Source: Comamonadaceae bacterium OH2545_COT-014 | GTDB lineage: Bacteria > Pseudomonadota > Gammaproteobacteria > Burkholderiales > Burkholderiaceae_C | Direction of reading: 5' to 3' | Assembly (NCBI GenBank): GCA_003859965.1 | Contig: RQYR01000006.1 | Coordinates: forward strand, 60,497-124,496 | DNA length: 64,000 bases | Shown: one piece after another, positions 49,106 through 58,200 of the stretch | How positions within the stretch are numbered: the first letter of the stretch is position 1 | Layout: every line of letters begins with the position of its first letter | Notes under the pieces: model-generated | Told to the model about the DNA's origin: nothing | Databases searched by the model: none | What the model saw: only the letters and a program-made list of their open reading frames with translations | Made by a program: the position numbers and the translations under genes

Positions 49106-51237
49106 CCCACCCCAACCTCCTCGTCGAACTCTTTGTCGAAGAACTGCCGCCCAAGGTGCTGAAAAAGCTGGGCGAGGCCTTTGCCGGCCAGCTGTTCGAG
49201 CAGCTCCAGGCCCTGGGCCTGACGGCGGCCGACTCGCGCGTCACCGCCTACGCCAGCCCGCGCCGCCTGGCCGCGCACATCACGCACGTGGCGGCCAAGG
49301 CGGCCGACAAGCCGCTGCGCACCAAGCTCATGCCCGTCAGTGTGGGGCTGGATGCGAATGGCCAGCCCACGCCCGCACTGCTGAAGAAGCTGCAAGCCAT
49401 CGGCGCAGGGCCCGAGGCCGTGGCGCAATTGCAGCGCGCCATGGACGGCAAGGCCGAAGCCCTGTTCTTCGACAGCGTGGCCACTGGCGCCACGCTGGAC
49501 GTGGCCTTGCAAAAGGCGCTGCACGAGGCCATTGCCAAACTGCCCATCCCCAAGGTCATGACCTACCAGCTGCACAGCGGCACCGCCCTGCCCGGCTGGG
49601 ACAGCGTGCAATTCGTGCGCCCCGCGCACGGTCTGGTGGCCCTGCACGGCAGCGCCGTCGTGCCTGTCACCGCGCTGGGCCTGGCCGCCGGCCGCGCCAC
49701 CCACGGCCACCGCTTCGATGCGCAACAAGACCCCATCGAACTGCCCGACGCCGACAGCTACGCCCAAGCCTTGCGCGCCCAAGGCGCCGTCATCGCCAGC
49801 TTTGACGAACGCCGCGCCGACATCGCCGCCCAGCTTGCGGCCGCCGCGCAGAAAGCGGGCGCGGGCCTGAAGCCCATTGAAGACGAGGCCCTGCTCGACG
49901 AAGTGACCGCACTGGTCGAACGCCCCCACGTGCTCACCTGCCAGTTTGAAAAAGAATTTCTGGACGTGCCGCAGGAATGCCTGATCCTGACCATGAAGGC
50001 CAACCAGAAATACTTTCCGCTGCTGGACGAGGGCGGGCGCCTGACGCACCAATTCCTGGTCGTCAGCAACATCCGCCCCGAGGACGCCAGCGCCGTCACC
50101 GGCGGCAACGAGCGCGTGGTGCGCCCGCGCCTGGCCGATGCCAAGTTCTTCTTCGACACCGACCGCAAAAAGACGCTGGAAAGCCGCGTCGAGGGCCTGG
50201 CCAAAGTCGTCTACCACAACAAACTGGGCACCCAGGGCGATCGCGTGCAGCGCGTGCGCGCCATTGCCAAGACCTTGGGTGAACAACTGGGCGGCCCCGC
50301 CCTGGCCGCCGCTGCCGACCAGGCCGCCATGCTGGCCAAGGCCGACCTGCTCACCGACATGGTGGGCGAATTCCCCGAGCTGCAAGGCATCATGGGCGGC
50401 TACTACGCCCGCCACGACGGCCTGAGCGAAGACATCGCCCAAGCCATCGAAGACCACTACAAACCCCGCTTCGCCGGCGACGAACTGCCGCGCGGCGACG
50501 TGGGCACCGTCGTCGCCCTGGCCGACAAGCTGGAAACCCTGGTGGGCATGTTCGGTATCGGCAACCTGCCCACCGGCGACAAAGACCCCTTTGCCCTGCG
50601 CCGCCACGCGCTGGGCGTGATCCGCATGCTGGTCGAAAAACGCCTGCCGCTGGACCTGCCCGCCACCGTGGCCAGCGCCGCCCAAGCCTTCGGCCCCCTG
50701 CTGCCCGATGCCGCCAAGAGCAACGAGCAACTGCTGGCCTTCATCTACGAACGCATCGCCGGCTATTTGCGCGAGCTGGGCGCCAGCGTGCAAGAGGCCG
50801 ATGCCGTCATCGCCGCGCGCCCCATGTGGGGCGAAATGCCCAAGGCCCTGGCGGCCGTGCGCGCCTTCGCCCAACTGCCCGAAGCCCCCGCGCTGGCCGC
50901 GGCCAACAAGCGCATCGGCAACATCCTCAAGAAAGCCGAGGCCGAAGGCGCGGTGGACGCGCATGTGAGCGACGTGCTGCTGCAAGAGCCGGCGGAAAAG
51001 GCCCTGCACGCCGCCATGCAGCAGGTGCTGCCCCAGGCCGACGCGCAGTTCACCGCAGGCGACTACACCGCCAGCCTGCAAACCCTGGCGGGACTGCGCG
51101 CGCCGGTGGATGCGTTTTTTGACGGCGTGATGGTCAACGCCGAGCAGCCCGACGTGCGCCTGAACCGCCTGGGCCTGCTCAAAGTGCTGCACCAGGCCAT
51201 GAACCGCGTGGCCGATTTGGCGCGGCTGGCGGCCTGA
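49102..51237 (+). CDS. glyS: Glycyl-tRNA synthetase beta subunit
   Basis: 711 residues, beginning MTHPNLLVELFVEELPPKVL. It has FVRPAHGLVALHGSAVVP, LTMKANQKYFPLLDEGG, FFDTDRKKTLESRVEGL, an HD-type stretch around MVGEFPELQGIMGGYYARHD and a C-terminal anticodon-binding region ending MNRVADLARLAA. It provides tRNA binding for GlyQ. The start overlaps the preceding small gene by four bases. Length is close to E. coli GlyS (689). Confidence 0.97.
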   Translation: MTHPNLLVELFVEELPPKVLKKLGEAFAGQLFEQLQALGLTAADSRVTAYASPRRLAAHITHVAAKAADKPLRTKLMPVSVGLDANGQPTPALLKKLQAIGAGPEAVAQLQRAMDGKAEALFFDSVATGATLDVALQKALHEAIAKLPIPKVMTYQLHSGTALPGWDSVQFVRPAHGLVALHGSAVVPVTALGLAAGRATHGHRFDAQQDPIELPDADSYAQALRAQGAVIASFDERRADIAAQLAAAAQKAGAGLKPIEDEALLDEVTALVERPHVLTCQFEKEFLDVPQECLILTMKANQKYFPLLDEGGRLTHQFLVVSNIRPEDASAVTGGNERVVRPRLADAKFFFDTDRKKTLESRVEGLAKVVYHNKLGTQGDRVQRVRAIAKTLGEQLGGPALAAAADQAAMLAKADLLTDMVGEFPELQGIMGGYYARHDGLSEDIAQAIEDHYKPRFAGDELPRGDVGTVVALADKLETLVGMFGIGNLPTGDKDPFALRRHALGVIRMLVEKRLPLDLPATVASAAQAFGPLLPDAAKSNEQLLAFIYERIAGYLRELGASVQEADAVIAARPMWGEMPKALAAVRAFAQLPEAPALAAANKRIGNILKKAEAEGAVDAHVSDVLLQEPAEKALHAAMQQVLPQADAQFTAGDYTASLQTLAGLRAPVDAFFDGVMVNAEQPDVRLNRLGLLKVLHQAMNRVADLARLAA

Positions 51238-51398
51238 TGGGCAGGAAGGATGACGAATGACGAATGACCCAGGCCTGACGGCCTGGGATGAAAGGTGGTT
51301 TTTTGGGGGCACGCCTCCTTGCTCGCCTCCGCGCTTTCATTCTTCATGCCGCGCCAGCGGGCATTCATTCCATCATCAGCCCGGCCCCACAACCGCCT

Positions 51399-52001
51399 AT
51401 GTCTGCTTCTTCCAACCCCGCCCCTTGGCGCACCCTGGCCTGGGTTGCGCTGCCGCCGCTGGCCGTGCTGTTGCTGCGCGCCTGGCTGCAAGCGCAGGCC
51501 GATGCAGGCGCGGCCAGCCTGCAGCCGCTGCAGGCGGCCACGCAGGTCAGCAGCGCGAGCGAGGCGTTGTGGATGGCGGCCCGCCCCTTCGTGCTCACGC
51601 TGGCCGTGGCGGGCGGCTTGGCGGCCGCGCTGTTTTGGGGCGGCCGGGCGGCCTGCCGCCGCTGGGGCTGGGCGCGCCTGCGGCCCTTGGCGCTGGCGGG
51701 GTGGCTGCTGCTGTGCCTGGCCGCAGCGGCGGCGCTGGCAGCCAGCCACCTGAACCGCGCCGGCCGGCAGGCGCAGCCGGTGCAAACCGCCCAGGTGCTG
51801 CTGGTGCGCAATGTGCCGCCCAGCGCGCGCGGCCCCGGTGGTGCGGAGCTTTATCTCTCATTGGCCGGGCACGCCCAGCCCATGCGCCTGCATGCCGAAG
51901 GCCGCCACGCTGCCGAATTTCCCCCCGGCGCCACCGTTCGCCTGCAGCCGCAAGCGGGCCGCTGGTGGGGGCGTTGGGCCGCGTTGGCCGATGGGGCGTG
52001 A
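51399..52001 (+). CDS. Membrane protein of unknown function
   Basis: 200 residues from ATG 51399 (MSASSNPAPWRTLAWVALPP). Three hydrophobic helices: about 12-30 (LAWVALPPLAVLLLRAWL), 62-82 (FVLTLAVAGGLAAALFWG) and 97-116 (LALAGWLLLCLAAAAALAAS). A soluble beta-rich tail follows (GAELYLSLAGHAQPMRLHAE). No family recognised. It lies between glyS and plsC, the place where gmhB is found in many relatives. An earlier in-frame start at 51288 would add a non-typical leader. Confidence 0.6.
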   Translation: MSASSNPAPWRTLAWVALPPLAVLLLRAWLQAQADAGAASLQPLQAATQVSSASEALWMAARPFVLTLAVAGGLAAALFWGGRAACRRWGWARLRPLALAGWLLLCLAAAAALAASHLNRAGRQAQPVQTAQVLLVRNVPPSARGPGGAELYLSLAGHAQPMRLHAEGRHAAEFPPGATVRLQPQAGRWWGRWAALADGA

Positions 52002-52180
52002 GCGCAGCGGCCCCGTCCGGGCAGGCCCGGACGGGCGCTCGCGCATGCCGGCGCCTTGCAGGTCAAATGATTCAAAATAAATAGCAACCAGCCCTTGTCC
52101 AACCTGCCTTGAGGGCAAAAAACATGACAAGGTTTTTCCAGGCAAGACACGCACAAAACGCACGAAAGGCCCGAACAACC

Positions 52181-52981
52181 ATGCGCTTTCTCCGCTCCGC
52201 CTTGCACATGCTGTGGATGGCGCTGACCGTGATCCCCTGGGCCACGGCGGCGGTGCTGCTCTCGCCGTTGGTTAGCAGCCGGCGTCTGTACTGGTTTTGC
52301 GTGGGCTGGCTGCGGCTGGCCGTGCGCTCGGCCGGGCCGCTGCTGGGCATTCGCAACCGCGTCACCGGCACGGAAAACCTGCCCACCGACCCAGCCGCGC
52401 CCGCCGTGCTGCTCATCAAGCACCAGTCCACCTGGGAAACCTTTGCCATCCCCACGTTGATGCCGCGCCCGCTGGCCTACGTTTTCAAGCGCGAGTTGAT
52501 CTACATCCCCTTCTTCGGCTGGGCCATCGGGCGGCTGGACATGATCCACATTGACCGCAGCCGCCGTACCGAAGCGTTCACCAAGGTGGTGCAGCAAGGC
52601 CGCCGCCTGCTGGCCGAGGGCACCTGGGTGGCCATGTTTCCCGAAGGCACGCGCACGCCGCGCGGCTACAAGGGCGCCTACCGCACCGGCGGCGCCCGGC
52701 TGGCCATTGAATGCGGCGTGCCGGTGATTCCGGTGGCTGTCACCTCCGCCAAGTGCTGGCCGCCACGCGCCTTCGTCAAAAGCCCCGGCGTGGTCGATAT
52801 CTCCATCGGCCCGCCCATCGACAGCGTGGGCCGCAAGCCTGACGAGCTGATGCGCGAGGTCGAGCAGTGGATCGAAGCCGAAATGCAGCGCCTGGACCCC
52901 GCCGCGTACCCCGACGGCCAGGCCCGGCTCTGGAACCGCACGCCCGGCCAGCGGCCAGCCACCCCGCCCCCGGGCGCATGA
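52181..52981 (+). CDS. plsC: 1-acyl-sn-glycerol-3-phosphate acyltransferase (PlsC family)
   Basis: 266 residues from ATG 52181 (MRFLRSALHMLWMALTVIPW). One to two N-terminal membrane helices. The acyltransferase motif I appears as KHQSTWET, with Glu instead of the usual Asp of HX4D. Motif II is YIPFFGWAIGRLDMIHIDRS, motif III FPEGTRTPRGYKGAYRTGG and motif IV GVPVIPVAVTSAKCW. It makes phosphatidic acid at the inner membrane. Its TGA overlaps the next ATG (ATGA). Confidence 0.92.
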   Translation: MRFLRSALHMLWMALTVIPWATAAVLLSPLVSSRRLYWFCVGWLRLAVRSAGPLLGIRNRVTGTENLPTDPAAPAVLLIKHQSTWETFAIPTLMPRPLAYVFKRELIYIPFFGWAIGRLDMIHIDRSRRTEAFTKVVQQGRRLLAEGTWVAMFPEGTRTPRGYKGAYRTGGARLAIECGVPVIPVAVTSAKCWPPRAFVKSPGVVDISIGPPIDSVGRKPDELMREVEQWIEAEMQRLDPAAYPDGQARLWNRTPGQRPATPPPGA

Positions 52982-53868
52982 CATCCATGCAGCAACTGGC
53001 GCTGGATCTGCCACCGACGCCACCCGCCACGGCCCCGGTGGCGGCAGCTCCTGTGACGGCCCCCCCGGCTAACCCCTGCCCGCCGTTTGCCGCTCCCGGG
53101 CCGCGCCGCTTCACCCACCCGCAAGCCAGCCAGACCATCGCCCTGCCCGGCGTACTGGTGGCCTACCAACTGCGCCGCAGCGCACGGCGCAGCATTGGCC
53201 TGCAGGTGGATGCCGACGGCCTCACAGTCAGCGCCCCGCGCTGGACGCCGCAAGCCGACATCAACGCTGCGCTGCACGCCCGCGCCCGCTGGATCTGCAC
53301 CCGCCTGGCCGAAGCGCAGCAACGGCAGCAACGCCTGCAAGCCGCACGCATCCAGTGGGGCGACGGCGCCGCCCTGCCCTATCTGGGCCAGCCCTTGGTG
53401 TTGCGGCGCGACGCCCGCCTGCGCCATGGCCCCGGCGCGGCCGTGCTGCAAGCGGCCACGCCTGAAAACGAAAACGCCACGCCCGCGCTGCACCTCGGCC
53501 TGCCGCCCGAAGCCGGCCCCGCCCAGTGGCGCGACGCCGCCCAGGCCTGGCTCATGCGCCAGGCGCGCCGCCACTTCACCGCCCGGCTCGACCATTTCGC
53601 GCCCCGTATGGGCGTGCGCTGGCAAACGCTGGGCCTGTCATCGGCCCGCACGCGCTGGGGCAGCGCCAGCGCCGGCGGCGCCATTCGCCTGCACTGGCGC
53701 CTGATTCACCTGCGCCCGGCCGTCATCGACTACGTGGTAGTGCACGAGCTGGCCCACCTGCATGAAATGAACCACGGCCCGCGCTTTTGGGCGCACGTGC
53801 ACGCCACGCTGCCCGACTACGCCGCCCTGCGCGCCGAACTGCGTGGCGAAACGCTGCCAGCCTGGTAA
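52978..53868 (+). CDS. YgjP/DUF45-type metal-dependent hydrolase
   Basis: 296 residues from ATG 52978 (MTSMQQLALDLPPTPPATAP). A low-complexity Pro/Ala N-terminus is followed by YQLRRSARRSIGLQVDADGL and TVSAPRWTPQADINAALHAR, then ALGLSSARTRWGSAS-type core (seen as LGLSSARTRWGSASAGG). The zinc motif is VVHELAHLHEMNHGPRFW, the gluzincin-like HELxHLxxxNHxxxFW of the YgjP family. Its role is unknown. Starts within the plsC stop, so coupled. Confidence 0.88.
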   Translation: MTSMQQLALDLPPTPPATAPVAAAPVTAPPANPCPPFAAPGPRRFTHPQASQTIALPGVLVAYQLRRSARRSIGLQVDADGLTVSAPRWTPQADINAALHARARWICTRLAEAQQRQQRLQAARIQWGDGAALPYLGQPLVLRRDARLRHGPGAAVLQAATPENENATPALHLGLPPEAGPAQWRDAAQAWLMRQARRHFTARLDHFAPRMGVRWQTLGLSSARTRWGSASAGGAIRLHWRLIHLRPAVIDYVVVHELAHLHEMNHGPRFWAHVHATLPDYAALRAELRGETLPAW

Positions 53869-53939
53869 GGCAACGGCCCGCGCAGTTCGGCTTGGGCTCC
53901 GGCAGCAATGCAGCGGCGGCCGCCTACGGATTGATTAAC

Positions 53940-55052
53940 TCAAGGGCGGCTGCGCCGGAACACGCGTTGCGCCTTGAAGCGCACCAGCCCCACGTAAGCA
54001 GCCACGTAGCTCACGGCAAACAGCAGGCAAAAGCCCAGCAGCACGCCGCTGTAACGCCAAAACAGCACGGCGGGCGTGACGGTCAGCGCGATAAAGCTCC
54101 ACAAATAAGGCGCGGTGCGACTGTTGCGCTGCAGCATGGCCTCGGCCTCGTCTTCATGCAGCACGCTGCGTGCCAGACGGCGATAGACAAGCTGGTGCAG
54201 GTGCAGCGCATCGGCCATGCCGGGCGAATCGCCGCGCGCCAGCTTGCGGTAGATGGAAAACACCGTTTCCCACACCGGATAAATCAGCAGCAGCATGGGA
54301 AACCAGGGCGACACGGCCGGGTGGCGCTGCACCAGCAGCAGGCTGAGCAGGGCAATGACCAGCCCCCAGAGATAAGCGCCGGCATCGCCGGCAAACACCA
54401 GGCCGCGCGGGTAGTTCCACACCAGAAAGCCGGCCGTGGCTGCGGCCAGCACCACGGCCACCGTGGCCAGTTCGCGGTCGCCCACCTGCAGGGCCACGTG
54501 GGCCAGCGCCAGGCACACCACCAGCGCCACGGCGCCGGCCAGGCCGTTCACGCCGTCAATGATGTTGAAAGCGTGCGGCAGCCCTGCCACGGCCAGCATG
54601 CCCAGTGCCACACCCAGCCAGGGCCAGGCGCTCCACCAGCCGTCAATGACAGCAAAGCCCAGGCGCGGCACTGCCGTGCCCAGCAGCCCCCAGGCCAGCA
54701 GGCCGGAAGCCAGTGTCAGCAGCAGGCGCCAGCGCACGGCCAGGCGCTGGGTCAGGTCTTCCAGCACGCCGCCGGCAAAAGCGGGCAGCACAGCCAGCAG
54801 CCACAGCGGCCATGCCAGCCGGGTCGTGTCGATATTGCCGGCCATGCCCGTGCGCTGCAGCAGGGGCAGCGCGGCCAGGGCGGCCAGCCAGCCCGCCAGC
54901 AGGCCGATGCCGCCCAGGCGCGGCACATGGCCCACATGGAAACGTTGCGGGGCATCGTATGCATAGGGCGCGTGCAGGCGGCGGGCCAGGCGGCGCACCC
55001 CAAGCGTGACCACCAGTGACACCAGAAAGGCAAGCAGCGCCAGAGAAATCAT
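53940..55052 (-). CDS. Undecaprenyl-phosphate glycosyl-1-phosphate transferase, WecA/MraY family
   Basis: 370-residue polytopic enzyme with about eleven hydrophobic segments. It couples a sugar-1-phosphate to undecaprenyl phosphate. Motifs: HVGHVPRLGGIGLLAGWLAA, the acidic pair in AGGVLEDLTQRL, FNIIDGVNGLAGAVALVV and FAGDAGAYLWGLVIALLSLL. These match the WecA/WbpL group that starts O-antigen or exopolysaccharide chains. It is divergent from the large glycosyltransferase gene, suggesting a shared surface-glycan role. MraY is less likely given the missing context of mur genes. Confidence 0.87.
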   Translation of the reverse strand: MISLALLAFLVSLVVTLGVRRLARRLHAPYAYDAPQRFHVGHVPRLGGIGLLAGWLAALAALPLLQRTGMAGNIDTTRLAWPLWLLAVLPAFAGGVLEDLTQRLAVRWRLLLTLASGLLAWGLLGTAVPRLGFAVIDGWWSAWPWLGVALGMLAVAGLPHAFNIIDGVNGLAGAVALVVCLALAHVALQVGDRELATVAVVLAAATAGFLVWNYPRGLVFAGDAGAYLWGLVIALLSLLLVQRHPAVSPWFPMLLLIYPVWETVFSIYRKLARGDSPGMADALHLHQLVYRRLARSVLHEDEAEAMLQRNSRTAPYLWSFIALTVTPAVLFWRYSGVLLGFCLLFAVSYVAAYVGLVRFKAQRVFRRSRP

Positions 55053-55139
55053 GCAGCAGAGCCAAGCGCCCGGATACCGCTGCGGGCGTCACGGGCGTGG
55101 CAAGACGTGGGAAAAATGGGCGCATGGTAGCATCCGGCA

Positions 55140-55162
55140 CCCCGGTACAGGCGGGGTTTTTT
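55140..55162 (+). terminator. First of two tandem leader terminators
   Basis: CCCCG (55140-55144) pairs with CGGGG (55152-55156) and is followed by six T. It lies upstream of the glycosyltransferase gene with no plus-strand gene before it. Confidence 0.7.
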
Positions 55163-55164
55163 CA

Positions 55165-55185
55165 GGGGCGGCAGCCCCTTTTTTT
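55165..55185 (+). terminator. Second of two tandem leader terminators
   Basis: GGGGC (55165-55169), loop, GCCCC (55174-55178), then seven T, ending 21 bp before the start codon of the large gene. Confidence 0.75.
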
Positions 55186-55206
55186 GATCCCTTCCGCACT
55201 TCACTC

Positions 55207-58200
55207 ATGGCGCATCCACCGGCTCCCCTGCATGTGTATGACCGGGACATTCAAAGCAGCGAACGCACGTCCCTGTCGGTTCTGAGCGCGCACCTGCCGC
55301 CCGGCGCGCGCGTGCTGGATCTGGGCTGCGGCAGCGGCGCCGTAGGCCGCTACCTGGCCCGGCGCGGCGACGGCGGCGTGATCGACGGACTGACCATCAG
55401 CGCCGATGAAGCCGCGCTGGCCGCGCCCCATTACCGCCGCGTGGAAGTCGCCAACCTGGACAGCGCCGAGCTGACGGCGCTGTTTCCGCCCGGCCAGTAC
55501 GACGCCATCGTCTGCGCTGACGTGCTGGAACACACGCGCCACCCCGAGCGCGTGCTGCACGCCTGCCGCGCGCTGCTGGCGCCGGGCGGGCGGGTGCTGC
55601 TGTCGATCCCCAACGCGGGCTACTGCGGCCTGATCGCCGAGCTGATGGCGGGCGAATTCCGCTACCGTCCCGAGGGCTTGCTGGACGAAACCCACCTGCG
55701 TTTTTTCACCCGCCAGACGCTGATGCGCTTTCTGGCCGAAAACGGCTGGGCCGCGTGCAGCGTCGAAACGGTGGAACGCGCGCTGCCCGACTCCGAATTC
55801 CGCGTCGCCTTCGACGCCCTGCCCCCGGCCGTGGCGCGCCACCTGCTGGGCCTGCCGGACGCGCTGACCTACCAGTTCATCGTGGTGGCCCGCCCCGCCG
55901 CGCCCGGCGAAGAAACCGTGGCGCCGCCCCTTGAAGAAGCGCCCGCGCTGCCCGCGCAGGCGCTGTTCACCAGCCAGCTCTACCTGGGCCGCCAGGGCGG
56001 CTTTGACGAAGCGCGCAAGCTGACCCAGGCCGGCGTGATCGGCGCCAGCCGCCAGACCCTGCGCTTCGACCTGCCGTCGGAGGGCGAGGCAGGCCCGCTG
56101 ACGGGCCTGAAGCTCGACCCCGCCGACCGCCCCGGCTTCCTGCACCTGCACGCCATAGCGCTGCACGCCGCCGACGGCAGTGTGCTCTGGCGCTGGACCC
56201 CGGCCGATGCCGGCCTGCTGGCAGGCTCGCCGCACAGCGGCATCGTGCTGCAAGCCCCCACGCCGCTGGCCGACGACGCCTGCCTGCTGCTACTGCACGG
56301 CGCCGACCCCTGGCTGGAGCTGCCCGTGGCCACAGACGCGCTGGCGCGCGCCGGCGGCGGCCATCTGGAGGTGACGCTGGGCTGGCCCATGTCGGCCGAC
56401 TATCTGGCGCTGGCCGGCCATGTGCAGGCCCATGTATGCCAGGCTCGCCAACAGGCAGAAACCGCGCGCCTGGCCCGTGAAGAAGATCAGCGCCACCATG
56501 AACAAGAGCGTGGCGCATGGCAGCAGCAGGTGGAATCGCTGAGCCAGACCTTGCAGGCACAGACGCAACAAAACACCCAGTTGCGCGAGCAACGGCAAAA
56601 CCTGCTGAACCAGGCCCGCACTCTCACCAGCGAACGCGACGACGCCCGCCGCGTGCTGCATGCCATTGAGAACTCCACCGTGTTCCGCGCCACCCGCCCC
56701 ATCGTGCACGCCAAGATGCGCCTCGACCGGCTGCTGGGCACCGGCTCCGCCCGCCCCCCCGCACCGCAGGCCGCCACTGCCCAGCCCCTCACGCCCGCCG
56801 GGCACCCGGTGGACATCATCGTGCCCGTCTATCGCGGGCTGGAAGACACTCGCCGCTGCATCGAATCGGTGCTCGCCAGCGCCTGCCGCACGCCGTGGCG
56901 GCTGATCGTCATCAACGACGCCAGCCCCGAGCCGGCCGTCACCCAGTACCTGCGCGAGGTGGCCCCCACCGACGCGCGCATCACCCTGCTGGAAAACGAG
57001 GAGAACCTGGGCTTCGTCGGCACCGTCAACCGGGGCATGGCCCTGTCGGCCGCGCACGACGTGCTGCTGCTCAACAGCGACACCGAAGTCGCCAGCGACT
57101 GGCTGGACCGCATTCGCGCCGCCGCCTACAGCGACCAGCAGGTCGCCTCCGTCACGCCGTTTTCCAACAACGCCACCATTTGCAGCTACCCGCGCTTTTG
57201 CCAGGACAACGACCTGCCCCCCGACTGGGACACCGCCCGGCTGGACGCGCTGTTCGCCCGCGTCAACGCCGGCCAAGTGGTGGACGTGCCCACCGGCGTG
57301 GGCTTTTGCATGTACATCCGCCGCGCCGCGCTCGATGCCGTGGGCCTGTTCGACGTGGAGAACTTCGGCAAGGGCTACGGCGAGGAAAACGACTTCTGCA
57401 TCCGCGCCCAGCAGGCCGGCTGGCGCAACCTGCACGTGCTCGACACCTTCGTGCGCCACTTCGGCGGCGTCAGCTTCGGCGCCGCCAAAAGCCCGCGCGA
57501 GCGCGCCGCCATGGAAACCCTGCGCCGCCTGCACCCGCGCTACGAAGGCGAGGTGCTGCGCTTCGTGCAGGCCGACCCGGCCCGCCTGGCGCGCACCGCC
57601 GTGGACGTGGCGCGCATTGCCGAAGGGCCGCGCCCCGTCATCCTGGCCGTGCTGCACGACCGCCAGGGCGGCACCGAGCGCCATGTGCACGAGCTGGCCA
57701 CCGCCCTGTGCGGTCAGGCCCAGTTCCTGGCGCTGCGCCCGCTGCCCGGCCAGCGCGTGAGCCTGCGCCTGGCCGATCTGGACGAGGGTTTCGAGCTGGT
57801 GTTCGCGCTGGATGGCAGTGGCTACGACGATCTGCTGACCGTACTGCGCCAGCTGGGCGTGGGCCACATCCATTTCCACCACCTGCTGGGCCACGGCGAG
57901 GCCGTGCGACAGCTGCCCGCGCGGCTGGGCGTGAGCTACGACTTCACCGCGCACGACTTCTACGCCATCTGTCCGCAGATCACGCTGACCGACCGGCACA
58001 ACCGCTATTGCGGCGAAGAAGGCTCGGTGGAGGCCGCAGCCGACGAAGGTATCGACCTGACGGTCTGGCGCCAGAACAACGCCGCCTTGCTCAACGGCGC
58101 GCGCTACGTGCTTGGCCCCGGGCACGATGTGCTGGCCCGCCTGGCCCGCTTCATGCCCGCCGCCCCGCTGCGCCATGTGCCACATACCGACATTGACCCC

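Noticed and set aside
52060..52100. Further family-1 repeat copy
   Set aside because: Only the AT-rich flank (aaaataaatagc) is recognisable and the GC stem is missing, so it was left as a trace.
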